Origin: Diphasiastrum complanatum
Lineage: Eukaryota; Streptophyta; Lycopodiopsida; Lycopodiales; Lycopodiaceae
Reading direction: 5' to 3'
Length of the DNA stretch: 64,000 nt
Assembly (NCBI GenBank): GCA_029204225.1
Contig: CM055096.1
Coordinates: 30,700,557-30,764,556, forward strand
Under the pieces are notes generated by a model. That model had not been told where the DNA came from and made no database searches. It was given only the letters and a program-made list of their open reading frames with translations. A program made the position numbers and the translations under genes. This document shows, piece by piece, positions 44,470 through 56,620 of this stretch (position 1 is the stretch's first letter; each line of letters starts with the position of its first letter).

Positions 44470-45432
44470 ATGAGCTCCCTGAGCTCAGATTTGATCAGTT
44501 CGGCACAGGTATCAAGGCTCCCTAAGCCAAAAGATTTATCGTTTGATTGCCCACTTTATGGTCCACTCCGTGCCTTGTTGCTTCTGCACCTTGATTTCTC
44601 TCCTTGTTCCAGCCTGATCTTGATACTTTTCCATCTTGGCTCTTTAAGGTAGGCAAAGATTGAGTACTCCGCAATGCACCTCTCACTTAGCTTGAAGTAG
44701 CTCTTTAAATTAGCCCAAATGTAACTATTGACCTCATGGAAAGGGTCGCACCAGTTTGATCCGCATCCGAACTATCTCTTCGCGTTTGTTTGAAGCACCA
44801 TGTCCGTCGCGCAAAACTTGACTTTCACAATTCCATCACTGGTCAATTGCCTCATGGTCAAAAACAAGAAGGGTACATCGAGCTTGGCTTCAAGTAGCTC
44901 TCTTTGAATCAGACACATGCACCCAGAGTTTGCATTAGTCCGATCTCAACGCGAACTCCCTTAGCGTCTGTTCGAAATACCAAGTCTCTCATGCAAGACT
45001 CAACTTTCACAGTTCCTTCATTGATCAGCTGCCTTACACGTAACACAAGCCAGTGTACTCATATGTTTCCTCATCATTGCTGGTCCAGAGAAAGCCTATA
45101 ACAAGCTTTCCTTTCCACAACAAAAACTTGTCAACTTATTAGGTCCAAAGTTCGCCAGTCTCCTCGTGTGAGTATGGCTAGGTCACCTTGAATTTGCTCC
45201 CATTTTGATCAACTTTCATTCAAAATTTGCCCCAAGAGAGAGGTGTGTGTGATAGTTCCCCTCCACTTATAAAATCAGCTGATCGGACTTAGAGTGGAGT
45301 TCTTCGGACAAAAAGCCTTTCCAACACTTTGCTTCCCATCTGCTAGAATTATGGCTCGATCCAACTTGTTGCCAATCTCTGAAGAGGATCCTAGTCTTTC
45401 CCCTTTGAGGAAAAATCCAATTGATACTGGAT

Positions 45433-45437
45433 ATCAC
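45433..45437. repeat. target-site duplication ATCAC, left of solo LTR
   Basis: Perfect partner at 46682-46686. LARD1 has the uninterrupted sequence gatatcaccc at the same place, which proves the empty site. Confidence 0.93.
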
Positions 45438-46681
45438 TGTAGCGCAGGCATCCCAAAGGGAGCCGGGAACTACGACTTAGCTTCCCAGCCTTCAATTCTT
45501 GCCATCCAAACCCACTTGACATACAAGCAACCAGCTCGCCAACAACGATCAGACTTAACCAACTTGAAGTTCCAAAAACCAACATTGAGATCCAACCTGG
45601 CGCGATGCCAGATCGGGGGTCCCGATGTGGGTGACTTTCCTCCAAGCAAGCCGCCCGACATACATCAAACTTAACCAACTCGAAGCTTTGTTACAAACGA
45701 GTAACATCCATTCCAAGCAAGCGGTCTGACTTACATCAGACTTAACCAACTGAAAGCTTCATCACGAGCGCTGGAAGCCAACCTGGCGCCACACCAGACT
45801 GGACAGCCATAAACAGGTAACTTCCACCCAAGCAAGCCATCCAACTCAGCCGACAGGTTAGAGCCCGTTCCCCAAGAGCTTAACCCATTCACGTTCATGC
45901 AAGGAACACTCAGAACCACAAGCCGCGACAGATATGGAGACAACCAGTTCCTGAACCAAATGGTCCCGACAGCATACCGCTGGCGCCACGGACCGAATGG
46001 TCCCGACGACATACCACTAGCGTCCTGGGATACGACCCTCAGCTATGTGCCAAGTTAAAAATTTTGAAAACGGCCTTACAACTGGCGGTTTTACCGAACA
46101 CTGAAACCCAGAAGGTAATTAGAGTCAGTTTGAGAAAAATCCCACTTTATTGATAAATCTGAGAAGGTTACATTTCAAGTGTGTGACCGACCCTAGTCTT
46201 CGGGGAGCTAGCATGCCAAGGCGAGAGCCATGACAACATTCCAGCAAGGGAGGCTGAGACTTGGTTAGAGCTCGCCTTGATCGCAACCCGCACTCCTCTA
46301 TAGTATTGGTGTGATTCGGCACCCCCCCTCATACCAAGCACTCTACCCAAGCTGGTAAAGCACGTTTTTCTCTCTCTAGGATTTTCTCTTTCTAGAAAGT
46401 CATTTTCTCTCTCTAGATTTTATTGATCCCCAGGCTTCCTTTAATCATGCCTACATTGTGTGAGGTGATTGCACATCGATCTGAGCTCTCTGGACTCCAC
46501 TAGAACCGATCAAAGATTTTCAGCCATAGGAACTTGGCGCCGGCTGGATTCTGGTCACAGTGGCGCCGGGAGCGGCGCCGGTGCCATTGGCGTCGGGAGC
46601 AGTAGGAGCGCTGCTGGCACCGGGGACATAGCTGGTGCCGATGGCGCCGGAAGTAAAGCTTGTAAAGGTAGCTTTACAACA
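45438..46681 (-). mobile_element. solo LTR of the LARD family
   Basis: A complete 1244-bp LTR (tgtagcgcagg to gctttacaaca) without interior, bracketed by ATCAC repeats and embedded in the interior of LARD2. It implies a full element inserted and was reduced by LTR-LTR recombination. It carries the same GGCGCC-rich block (46536-46650) with some sites mutated. Confidence 0.95.
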
Positions 46682-47669
46682 ATCACCCATGCTCAGTGAG
46701 TTTAAGTTCCGAAGGCGGCCATCCCAAAATGAAGACCAACTGCTCCATAGAAGATCTCCCTTGAAATTGCCCTTTCCAACTTTTGACTTCCTGCTTGCGT
46801 CTGGTGGGCATTGTCGCAAATGAAACTAACCCAAGAAACAGGCTAGCCATCCATCCTTTGCAAACATTGAGTCGTTTCGTTGCCGTTCACGTGCGAGTAC
46901 TTGAACTGCAAATCCGCCCCACAGATTCTGTAGTCCTCTTTGTTTGATGGTATCAGCCTTCAAAAGAAAGGTCCCTTCTCGAGCTATCAGCTCCTTGTAT
47001 CACAAGCAATCATGCAAACCAAGCAAAGCACGAGTACTAAGACTCACCATGAATACATACAAGTAAGACACTTAGGCAGGTTTACTAACAAGTAACAAAG
47101 ACAAGGTCTCCCTTTGAGATGGTCATGCCAACGGATCTTTGCCTGGCCACGCCCATACAAATCGATCACAGAATCAGCCGACATAGGACACCCCTCCAAC
47201 TATCCGTGCTTTCACCATTAAGCAGCACATTGCCTCAGTCACGCCCCACCACTTTTTGGTCGATAGCCCTTATAGCTAAACGATCGGCAGCTATCCCGCA
47301 CCGGCAGCTAACCACCCGTGCTATAACCCGAATTCGAGCAGCATCTCTGTATCAATGGTTAACTTGTACAGTTCGAATATGTCGCCCCGCACCCCACAAG
47401 GCACAGACCGTGTTTACACCAACCTAATGGTAGCACACTGCCTCATCTGTCCTACGTGCAGACAGCGCCAGGCCCGAACCGCGAGAACTGACCATGCTTA
47501 CACCTCAAGGGCAGCACCTTGACTCATCAAGTCCCCCGTTCTACCGACCACCCCGACCATGGACACACCCGTGCTTACACTATGGGTAGCACCTTGCACA
47601 ACAGTTGTCTTGATGAACCCCAAACCGTGACCATTTCCGTGAGATCCGCATAGCTGACCGGCCAGTCGG

Positions 47670-47680
47670 ATCTGATACCA
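47670..47680 (-). promoter_or_regulatory. LARD2 primer-binding site, degenerate
   Basis: Plus text atctgatacca instead of gctctgatacca, at the same distance (ca spacer) from the LTR start at 47683. Confidence 0.8.
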
Positions 47681-47682
47681 CA

Positions 47683-47975
47683 TGTAGCGCAGGCATCCCA
47701 AAGGGAGCCGGGAACCACGACTTAGCTTCCCAGCCTTCAACTCTTGCCATCCAAACCCACTTGACATACAAGCAGCCAACTCGCCAACAACGATCAGACT
47801 TAACCAGCTTGAAATTCCGAAAACCAACATTGAGATCCAACCTGGCGCCATGCCAGATCGGGGGTCCCGATGTGGGTGACTTCCCTCCAAGCAAGCCGCC
47901 TGACATACATCAAACTTGACTGACTCGAAGCTTCGTTACAAACGAGTAACATCTATTCCAAGCAAGCGGTCTGAC
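47683..47975 (-). repeat. LARD2 5' LTR, truncated fragment
   Basis: Matches the first ~290 bp (plus orientation) of the other LARD LTRs and stops after gcggtctgactt at about 47975. Confidence 0.9.
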
Positions 47976-48187
47976 TTCAATCAGGTTATTGACTAAACAG
48001 AAATCGCTTATAAAGCGAATGACCTTACGGAGTTGAAATCAGTCAGTTTTATAAGATTTCAAAGTTCAAATGTCAAGTTTAATAACTTGAAGTCAATGAA
48101 GACTTGGCCATCTTTAACGACTTCCACAAAACTTGCATTTAGAACAAGTCTGCAGAAATACATTGCTTTTTCAACAAACTGCAGAAT
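47976..48187. repeat. fragment sharing 145 bp with the putative copia D LTR
   Basis: Positions 48052-48185 match 40393-40538 (for example agacttggccatct, aacttgcatttagaacaag, tctgcagaaat). Possibly the remnant of copia D's 3' LTR beyond the LARD2 insertion. No coding signal. Confidence 0.6.
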
Positions 48188-49878
48188 TACACGCCAATCT
48201 TTGGGCTAATTGATTGTCACAAAAGATGATTGGACTCTTTGAAAAATCCAGCAAGTGAAGATCCTTGATCATCCTCTTGATCCATACCATCTCCTTTGTG
48301 TAATGTGTAAGAGCTTTGTACTTGGCCTCATTAGATGACAATGAGATAGTGGCTTGTTTCTTCAACATCCATGATATAGCTCCATCACCTATGAAAATAC
48401 AATGAGCACTAATGGATTTCCTATCCATTACATCTTTAGCATAGTCCAAATCTGAAAATCCAAAAAAGATTAGGTGATGATCTCTCATACAATATGCCAA
48501 AATCTTGAGTTCCAATGATGTACCTCAAAACTCATTTTCCTAGCTTCCAATGTTCCTCACTAGGATCTTGCATGAATTGACTCAATCTTCCAACACAATA
48601 GCTTAGATCTGGTCTAGTAATGGTTAGATAGATGAGTGAACCAACTAGCTTTCTATAGAGAGTAATGTCCTCGAAGGATCTTTCATTACCTCTTATAGTT
48701 AGCTTTACATGAGACTCCATAGGTGTATCACTAGCTTTTGCATCTACCATATGAAATCTTTCTAGAATAGAATTAGCATACTTCTCTTGACAAATGAAAG
48801 TAGATTGAAAAGATCTAATTACTTCTATTCCCAAAATGTAATGCAAATTACCAAGATCATGCACCTCAAACTCCTTAAGAGCACTCTTGATATCCTCCAC
48901 ATCTTGATTGTCTCCACCACTCAAGATGATACCACCACATAGATTAGCAAGATGGTAATATCATTTCCAACAAACCTATGATAAAGTGAATGATCTTACT
49001 CACTCATAACAAAGCCTTGAGAGAGTAAAAAAGTGTTTAGCTTAGCATACCAACTCCTTGGTGCTTGCTTAAGGTCATACAAGCTCTTTTGTAGTAGACA
49101 CACATGATTTGGCTTTGTTGATGAAATGTAGCTCTCAAGTTGCTCCATATACACTTCCTCCTCAAGATCACCATTCAAGAAATGTCCATTTGCCATATAT
49201 CCCATCCATAAAGTGTAGCAAGTGAAATGATGACTCGAATGCTTACCATCTTTGCCATGGGTGCAAAGCTCTCATCTTAGTCAATCCCTTGTTGTTGAGC
49301 ATATCATTTTGCCACTAACATTGCCTTGTACTTGTTGATAGATCAATCTTGGTTTGTCGTTACCTTGAAGATCCATTTGCATCCAATAGCTTTCTTGTCC
49401 TTAGGTAACTCCACCAATCTCCATGTTCCATTCCTCATAAGAGCTTGATACTCAAGATCCATTGCTTGGATCCACTCCTCTTCTTTCCTTGCTTGATCTA
49501 TACTTGTAGGTTCATCCAAAGAGGTTAGGAAAGCAACATAATTTCCAGAAACTACTTGCTTACCCTTTTGAACATATGTGAGCCTTGAAGGTAATTGTCT
49601 TTCCCTTGATGTTCTCCTTGGCTTTTGACTTGATGAAGGTCCATCATCATCACCATCCAAAGTAGGATCCTTTTCATCAACATCAAGTATGTTAGATCCA
49701 TCCACATCACCATCAATCATGCTTGAAGACACTTTTGGAATGTTCCCCTCATCAAAGATGACATCTCTACCAACAATCACTTTGTTAGTAGAAGGAATGT
49801 AAACCTTGTAGGCTTTACTCACCTCATATATCCAGCAAAAATGCCTCTTCTTGAAGATGGATCCTCCTTGGTCCTATA
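48188..49878 (-). pseudogene. Ty1/copia element K: integrase end, RT, RNase H
   Basis: The minus strand from 49878 reads KEDPSSRRGIFAGY, SKAYKVYIPSTNK, VGRDVIFDEGN, a linker, RRTSRERQLPSRLTY, WIQAMDLEYQALMRNGTW and KAIGCKWIFKV (49822-49343). Then come YISSTKPNHVCLLQKSLYDLKQAPRSWY (49205-48996), KEFEVHDLGNLHYILGIEV (48924-48532), and RNase H DRKSISAHCIFIG, ISWMLKKQATISLSSNEAKY, CDNQLAQRLA (48515-48188). The YVDD box at about 48930-48950 is destroyed by base loss. LTR E interrupts it at 49878/49879. The RNase H tail is missing. Confidence 0.88.
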
Positions 49879-50900
49879 TGTTGGATTTGTTTCCTCTACT
49901 CTCCCAAATTCCATCTTTAATCTGCCTCCATTCATGCTACATATTTACTCGCGTTGTCACGCAGTCTGCATATTAACATGCAAATTCTCACAGGCGATAA
50001 AAGGACGAAAAGCAAAAGCTGACATCACACCCTCTTCACGCTCGTCCCATGCAGCTGCGCTAACACTAGACAACGATTGCATCCACCCACAATCTCATAG
50101 ACAACACATCCACCTTGTACTTTCTTCATCTGCACACCTATAAAATTATGTACATATATATAGAGAGAGAATTAGAGATAATGATTAAGAGGTCGAGTAT
50201 TAGACAATTGAGTCCTGACGAAAGATGAGCAGATGAGAGTGTATGTAGATTAGCATCAGATGCTTATCAGCCAGACAGACGAAGTACATGCCTTGTGCAT
50301 TGATTCTTTATCGTCAGATATAAGGTTTCATTCCTTTACAGATTGAATAAGCTTTGTAGGGCACGCAGTTTCGTCCGCTAATGTCTTGTGCTCTACCGCT
50401 TTATTGACATGTATACTTGATATACTTAATCTGATACAATTCTTTGTTCTGCATCTGTGTTAATATTGCTATGCTTATTATTCATTCTGTCGGATCTTTC
50501 TAGTTTCTCTTTCTAGTAATAGACGACTAACATTTAGTCTTGTCTTTCGCGAATGTTTCACGACTAATTATCAGTCGAGCACTGTCTAGCTCTTTGTGAA
50601 TCATTCGCGACACATAATTTGTCTTTCTATTCACGACAAATTATTATTCTAGCACTTCATTTATTATGTTTGGTTGCGTAATCCATAGTGATCGTGATCT
50701 CCATCACTAAAGTTCTGTTCATTCTGATAGGCATAGTCATGCTTATGGAGAGAGTCGTATAGCTTGTTCCACTGCGCACGAATACTTTCTATTCGAGTTC
50801 GTTTCTCGTTCGTGTTCGTCTTACCCCTTTGAGCTAATTTTTGTTTCTAACATATGACACCTTTATTAAATCTCGTTCCTCTCCCTCTCTCTCTCCAACA
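49879..50900 (+). repeat. copia E 5' LTR
   Basis: 1022 bp with inverted ends TGTTGG and CCAACA, followed without gap by the primer site. A copy in reverse orientation lies at 61951-63042, which confirms both ends. It contains iterated cacgac/tcgtga-type words (cgcgaatg, ttcgcgac near 50550-50640). Confidence 0.92.
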
Positions 50901-50912
50901 TGGTATCAGAGC
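50901..50912 (+). promoter_or_regulatory. copia E primer-binding site
   Basis: Perfect tggtatcagagc immediately after the LTR's CA end. Confidence 0.96.
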
Positions 50913-51057
50913 TATTTTCATAGCTTGATAAGCTTCCGTAGTACAAGACTCTACTAGCCAATAGAGTAATTGTTTTATGGTTCTGTGTTTTTAGTATTCG
51001 ATTTTCATACCTAAGTCATTGATAGTTTTCCCTATCACTTAGACTAATTGCTCCACA

Positions 51058-52932
51058 TGGATTCCCAAGGGAAAGCCAGTCCTATCATGGACAAGCTTGA
51101 TGGAGCCAATTACCATCTGTGAAAAATCAAGATGAAAACTGTACTAATGGGTAAAGAATTGTATGACATTGTTATAGGTGCAAAAGGGAAGCTCGAAGCA
51201 GACGGCGCAGCAATCGCCAGATGGAAGCTGAAGCATGGAAAGGCTTTCGCGCTGATCATCCTCAACATCATGGATACCCAGATCGTCCACGTATCTGAGG
51301 CTCAGACATTGAAAGAAATCTGGGACATCTTGAGCACACTATACGAAGTGTGAGATATAGCTTCCAAGCTACATCTCAAGAAGAAATTCTACTCCCTCAA
51401 GATGACAAATGATGATTCTCTACAGAATCACATTAATCAATTCAAGAACTACTAAGACAAATGGCCGCTGTCGGATCTGTCATAGACGATCAAGACGCAG
51501 TGATACAACTGCTTACAAGCTTGCCAAGTTCTTACGACAGCTGGGTGATGATCATCACGACTCATCCAGAGTTGACTCTTTCGAGAGTCATCACTATGTT
51601 GTTGCCGGAAGACACGAGGAGGAACGAAGCCTCAAGTTCCTCAACTGATTCTCACGCGTTGTACGCCAACAAGAGCACGACAAAGCAGAAGAAGAAGAAG
51701 GGCTTGAAGCAATCAAAGTCAGACCAGAAACCAGCTCAGCACAAGGAACAATCGAATCCGCAGGCAAAGAAGAAGCTAATCTGCAGATACTACAAACGAA
51801 ACAACCACTAAATACAAGACTACCAAATACTTCAAGCGAAAAACAATAGCAAGGGGCAGTCGAATCAAGTGGCAAATGCAGCTGCACAAGCTCCACAGCC
51901 TATTCAAGAAGCAAATCATGATTCCTTCATGACCAGCCATCAAGGAGCATATGGCGACAGTTCTTGGTTCCTAGATTTTGGAGCCACTCAACATATGACT
52001 AGCCTCATTGACTGTTTTGAGTCCTACACACCTTATAGTACCCATAAATATGTCCACCTTGGTGACAATAGCACACATGCTATTAAAGGTGAAGATACTG
52101 TAAGATTAAGCTTTGCTAATGATCAATCTAAGCTACTCTCAAAAGTCCTTTATGTACCAAACAACTCTGCTCTCTATAAGCAAAATCACAGATCTAGGAC
52201 ACAGAGTAGAATTTGAATGTGATTAGTGTAAAGTAGTTGATAGGATAGGCAAGATCCTAGCACTTGAAAAGAGGCATGGATACTTATACAAATTGAGTCA
52301 TTGTTTTTTTGCCTCTAGTCAGGCTCTCAGTACTTCAATTCATTCAAATAAAGGTTTACTTAGGCATTATAGACTTGGTCATTTATATGCTGCTGTACAA
52401 CGAATGTCTAGAAAATCTATTGTTTTTTATCTCAACTATCCTCATGAAAAGGTCGAGTTACCTATCTATCAAGGCTGTCTAGTTGGTATATAGACTAGAA
52501 ACCATTCAAGTGAAGCCATTGGCTAGAGGATTGCTAGATTTTGTACATTCAGAGTTTTGTGGCCTGATGAAAAATCCTTCGCTGAAGGATGCCAAGTATT
52601 CTATAGCCTTTATTGATGAATTTTCTAGAAGAACTATGGTGTATGTCATAAAGAAGAAATCAGAAGCCTTTAGCCGCTTTAGAATCTTCAAGGAGCGTGC
52701 AGAGAAGGAGACTGGAAAGACGATCAAGGCCCTCAGGTCAGACAATGGTGGAGAATATATCTCTATCGAGTTTAAGGAGTACTGCCAAAACCAAGGCATT
52801 GAGTAGCAATTCATCACTCCTTACAGTCCTCAATCTAATGGCTTAGCCGAGAGGAAGAACCATATTCTGGTTGAATCTACCAAATGTATGTTCCAAATCC
52901 ACATAATATCCAAGCTTTGGGTTGTAGCTTTA
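51058..52932 (+). pseudogene. Ty1/copia element E: gag, protease, integrase
   Basis: ATG at 51058 (MDSQGKASPIMDKLDGANYH, then a stop). Gag follows: KMKTVLMGKELYDIVIG, TLKEIWDILSTLYEV and, after frame changes, AAVGSVIDDQDAVIQLLTSL and TTHPELTLSRVITMLL (51461-51811). The zinc knuckle is degraded (CRYYKRNNH then a stop). Protease FLDFGATQHMTS has DSGA changed to DFGA (51869-52216). A heavily stopped GAG-pre-integrase region covers 52200-52480. The integrase has HSEFCGLMKNPSLKDA (Asp to Glu), FIDEFSRRTMVYVIKKKSEAF, LRSDNGGEYIS and YSPQSNGLAERKN. It ends near 52932, where another copia fragment begins. RT and RNase H are missing. Confidence 0.9.
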
Positions 52933-52934
52933 AG

Positions 52935-53572
52935 TGGAGGAAACTTAGATCTCAATGTCTCCATGGAGGTCCTTAAGAAGCAGACTTGAGCCTTTGAGTC
53001 TCACTTATGATGAAAGAAAAAGAAAGTGGAAGGTGGTAATATCGCTCATGCTCTCTTTACATTCTGTGATGAGCCTAAGTGTAAATGAAACATTAGATTC
53101 TAAATATTGGCATGAAGCAATGATCTTAAAATTCACCTTAATACCTTTCTTTTATCACTTGTATTCACCTTAAGTGATTATGATCCTTCATTGTACTTTA
53201 GTTTTTATGATGGTGACATTGTAATACTTGTACTTTATATAGATGACAAAATATTTTGTGGAGACAATGTCAATCTCATTGATGAAGCTAAGATGGCATT
53301 GTGTAGGGAGTTTAAAATGCAAGATCTTTGCTCGTTACACTATATTTTGGGCATTGAAGTAGTTACAACTTGTAAATATAGCTTCATTTTTCAATTCAAG
53401 TATTCTACAATTCTTAAAAAGTTCAATATGGATATGTGCAAGAAAGGAGAAACTCCAATGCAACATTGTGCAAGCCTGATCCAATAAGAGGTGATGAAAT
53501 ATCCTTCCAAGGACATCACACTCTATAGGAGTCTCATAGGGTCCTTGATTTGGCTCACTATTACTAGACCAA
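52935..53572 (+). pseudogene. Ty1/copia fragment J: IN-RT linker and part of RT
   Basis: Starts RSRLEPLSLTYDERKRKW, the linker typical of the A-like families, then KYWHEAMILKF. Next, after a deletion, comes LYFSFYDGDIVILVLYIDDKIFCGDN, where YVDD is changed to YIDD. CREFKMQDLCSLHYILGIEV, ETPMQH, DITLYRSLIGSLIWLTITRPN follow. The stop after ASLIQ and the missing middle of RT make it dead. It runs directly into gag of another element at about 53573. Confidence 0.85.
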
Positions 53573-54447
53573 ATCATTTGGAAGGTGAGAATGGAATCTC
53601 TCTTTGAGATGAATGAGTTGATGTATATTGTTGTAGGTGTGGAGGAGAGACCTTTGGCACTTCAAGAACAATTGAGGTATGATAGGAGGGCAAAGAAAGC
53701 TCTTCATGTGATCAAGATGAATGTGACAAATGAACTTCTCAAGGAAGTTGGTAAGTGTACTTCATCTAGAGAGGCTTGGGAAGCTTTAAAGAAGTTTTAT
53801 GAGTCCAAGTATACATCAAGGGTTCTAACCCTTAGGAGGAAAATCTTTTAAAGGTTTCAAAAGGAGGAGGAAAGTGCTCATGCTATTATTTTGAGGGTTA
53901 AAGCATTAATCAGTTATGAGTTAGCATGTATTGATGAAAGCATTAACGAGAGAGAACTTGTTCAAGTAGTTCTTAATGTCTTGTTGGATGATCATGCTAA
54001 TATTTTTCAAAGTTTTGCTATTCAAAAGACATTGCCAAGTATGAAGGACTTGCAAGAAATCTTGGTGAATGAGGAGTTTAGGCTTCTATCAAGAGGAGCA
54101 TCCACTTCCACATCTCAAGTTGGAGAGGAGGAGACTATGTTCTCGAAGGGCAAGTTCAAGGGAAAGGGCAAGATCAAAGTGAACCTTCTTATTTTGGTTA
54201 GAATAAAGATAGATAAAAAATAAAATGCTTTTATTGTGGAGTAAAAGGACATTTTGCTAATGAATGTTTTAAGAAACAAAGTGATGAAGATAGCAAGCAA
54301 ATCAACTACTAATGATGAGGATCTAGATGTTTGTGATTCTCTTATGGTGTGTTCTTCAAGTACAATATCAAGTGAAGGTGACAAATATTCATGGTGGATT
54401 GATAGTGGAGTTCACACATGACTAGACACAAGGAGCTCTTTACTTTC
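53573..54447 (+). pseudogene. Ty1/copia fragment I: gag and protease start
   Basis: Begins within gag at WKVRMESLFEMNELM and continues LHVIKMNVTNELLKEVGK, SREAWEALKKFYE, RVLTLRRKIF, a stop, then YELACIDESINERELVQVVL and SFAIQKTLPSMKDLQEILV. The Lys/Gly-rich region ends in a stop before a knuckle whose second Cys region is lost. Protease is WWIDSG followed by a small deletion and SHMTRHKELF in another frame. It ends at about 54447. The gag N-terminal start and everything after protease are missing. Confidence 0.87.
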
Positions 54448-54723
54448 TGATAATATAGATGAGTACATCTTTTTCTGTTCAATGCGCAATCTGTGAATGC
54501 TGTGATGCTTGTTCAATTTTTGTCAGAAGATATATATTTTTGCTGTCATTAGACATTATCTGCTATTCATAAATTCATTGTCAAATTACCAATAGCTATC
54601 TACTACTCGGAGGATGATTGATCGCAGCTTGAGGTAGTAGCCTAATCCGACAGATTGGCTCCATTTGAGTTTAAGAATCATTGTTGCCAGAGGGAGACCT
54701 TGTCGATAAAGGGACTTCCAACA
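54448..54723 (+). repeat. probable short LTR of copia N
   Basis: 276 bp from TG at 54448 to CA at 54723, one base before a primer-like site. The left end coincides with the loss of similarity of fragment I. No second copy is found, so the left edge is inferred. Confidence 0.5.
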
Positions 54724-54724
54724 A

Positions 54725-54736
54725 TGGTATTAGAGC
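54725..54736 (+). promoter_or_regulatory. copia N primer-binding site, one mismatch
   Basis: tggtattagagc, one base from the Met-tRNA consensus, 27 bp before the gag ATG at 54752. Confidence 0.8.
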
Positions 54737-54751
54737 CTTGTCATTGAGACA

Positions 54752-56620
54752 ATGGCTTCCATTCACAGCATCCAATCAAAGATATGCACAATACTTGAAG
54801 TAGACAGATCAAACTTTTTTGCATGGAAAGTGACCCATTGCTTATCCTAAGAGGAGAAGCGTTATGTCCCTGGGTGAATGGCACTGAAGAGATGCCAGCC
54901 AGCACACGCAAAGATCTTCGAGAGTGGAAAGAGAAGAATGACAAAGCAGTAGTTGTCATCTCCTCTTCCATCGAAGACAACATTACCCTTGACCTTGTAT
55001 CAATCTCTAATGCTAGAGAAATGTTGGATACGTTCATCAATAGATTTCAGACCAAGTCACGAAACCAAATAATGCATCTAGAAGATCAGCTTACCTATCT
55101 AAGATGGGATGGCAAAGATCTCACGAGCTTTGTCAAGAAGATGAAGAATCTATTCCTATCACTACACAACGCTGGAGTGAAACACGCAGTTTCACAAGAA
55201 AAATAGTTCAGTTACCTGCTACGCTCTTTACCACAATCGTTTTAGACAACCTGGACATTGTTGGCTAAAGACCCTACTATGACCTTTGACAAGGCAGTCA
55301 TTGACATCAAGGAAAAAGTTGAAGCTAGAAAACACTACGACGACAAGAACGAGTCTGATCAAGCTCTCTACAACAACAAAGACTTGTCGAAGAATAAGGC
55401 TCAATCTAGGAGGGAGTCGACAAGGAGATCAGATCAGAACCAGCAGAAGTAGGGAACTCAAGAAGGCAAATCGAAAGGAAGGAACAAGCAGCAAGGCAAT
55501 GACAAGAAGACATGCGACAAATGCAGACGTGACAGCCACACAATGGATAAATGCTGGCTGAATCCAAAGATTGAGTGCATACATTGTCACAAGAAAGGTC
55601 ATGTAGCCATGGATTGCTATGACAATCCAAGAAACAAAAAGACGCAAAGCAGGAAGGAAAGCACAAACAACACATCATAAGTGGAAGAGCCCGAATCCTC
55701 AAAGATGGTTGGAGACTGAGCCAGCAGAAGTCCTACTGGTTATTTATGCACTAATGTGTGCGCTACATCACAGTGTGATGTTCAAGATATAGTTCTTGAC
55801 TCAGGAGCTATGTCGCACTTTGTGATGACAAGACAATTGATCGTCGACTTTCGACAAATCAACAACTCCAGATACATCATTCTAGAAGATGGATCACGAC
55901 ACTAGGTGAGCGGCACTTTGGCTCAGCACCAATGGTAGAGATAGAAGATTTGATGACGTCCTGTATGTGCCGACACTGCAGAAGATCTGCTATCAGTTCC
56001 TAGGATGGCAGATGTAGAGATGCGTGTGACATTAACAGATCAGACATGCAATGTGGTTGATGCCAGCTCCAGTACGCTCATCACACAAGGAAAAGAAGAG
56101 AAAATTTGTATCATTTGAGGGTATGCCTACTGACAGAACAGGCTCATCAAGTTCATGAGTCTACAGACGTTCTGTGGCATAGGAGACTATGCCACATGAA
56201 CACATTGGCGTTGTACAAGGCAAGCCAGAGTAATGCATTCATAGAAGTGAGCATCAGAGATGCAAACCTGACATTCTGTGACATATGCAACAAAGGGAAG
56301 ATCTGCTATCAGTTGCTAGGATAGCAGATGCAGGCATGCGTGTGACATTCACAGGTCAAACATGCAATGTGTTTGATGCCAACTCTAGTACACTCATCAC
56401 ACAAGACAAATGAAGAGGAAACCTATATCACTTGAAGATATGCCTACCGATAGAACATGCTCATCAAGCTCCTGAGCCTACAGACATTCTATGGCATAGG
56501 AGACTATACCACATGAACCCATTGGCACTGTACAAGGCAAGCCAGAATAATGCATTCACAGAAGTGAGCATCAAAGATGCAAACCTAACATCCTGTTAGG
56601 CATGCAACAAAGGGAAGATG
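54752..56620 (+). pseudogene. Ty1/copia element N: gag, two zinc knuckles, protease, GAG-pre-integrase
   Basis: ATG 54752 (MASIHSIQSKICTILEVDRS). A frameshift near 54830 leads to LREWKEKNDKAVVVISSSIE, SNAREMLDTFINRFQ, RNQIMHLEDQLTYLRW and FVKKMKNLFLSLHNAG (54823-55206), then AKDPTMTFDKAVIDIKEKVE. There are two knuckles: CDKCRRDSHTMDKC and CIHCHKKGHVAMDC. Protease is IVLDSGAMSHFV (DSGA intact, about 55785-55820). GAG-pre-integrase is DVLWHRRLCHMNTLALY and CDICNKGK (56106-56324), inside a 316-bp tandem duplication. A tail to 56620 ends in the second copy. This gag lineage differs from the UBN2 types of A, B, F and I. Integrase core, RT and RNase H are absent. Confidence 0.87.
55981..56616. repeat. 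316-bp tandem duplication in copia N
   Basis: Copies start at 55981 and 56297 (gaagatctgctatcagtt), about 90% alike by eye, and a third start (gggaagatgtcac) ends the second. The unit spans the protease end and the HHCC domain. The period (316) is not a multiple of three, so the reading frame is broken. Confidence 0.93.

Larger units (their letters stand above)
44471..47975 (-). mobile_element. truncated second LARD (LARD2) containing a solo LTR
   Basis: The interior 44471-45437 matches 34753-35730 of LARD1, and 46682-47682 matches the rest up to the primer site. The right LTR survives only from 47683 to about 47975, and the left LTR plus about 370 bp of interior are missing. Its junction with copia D RT at 44470 shares a few bases (atgagctccc). 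Orientation is minus, as LARD1. Confidence 0.9.
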
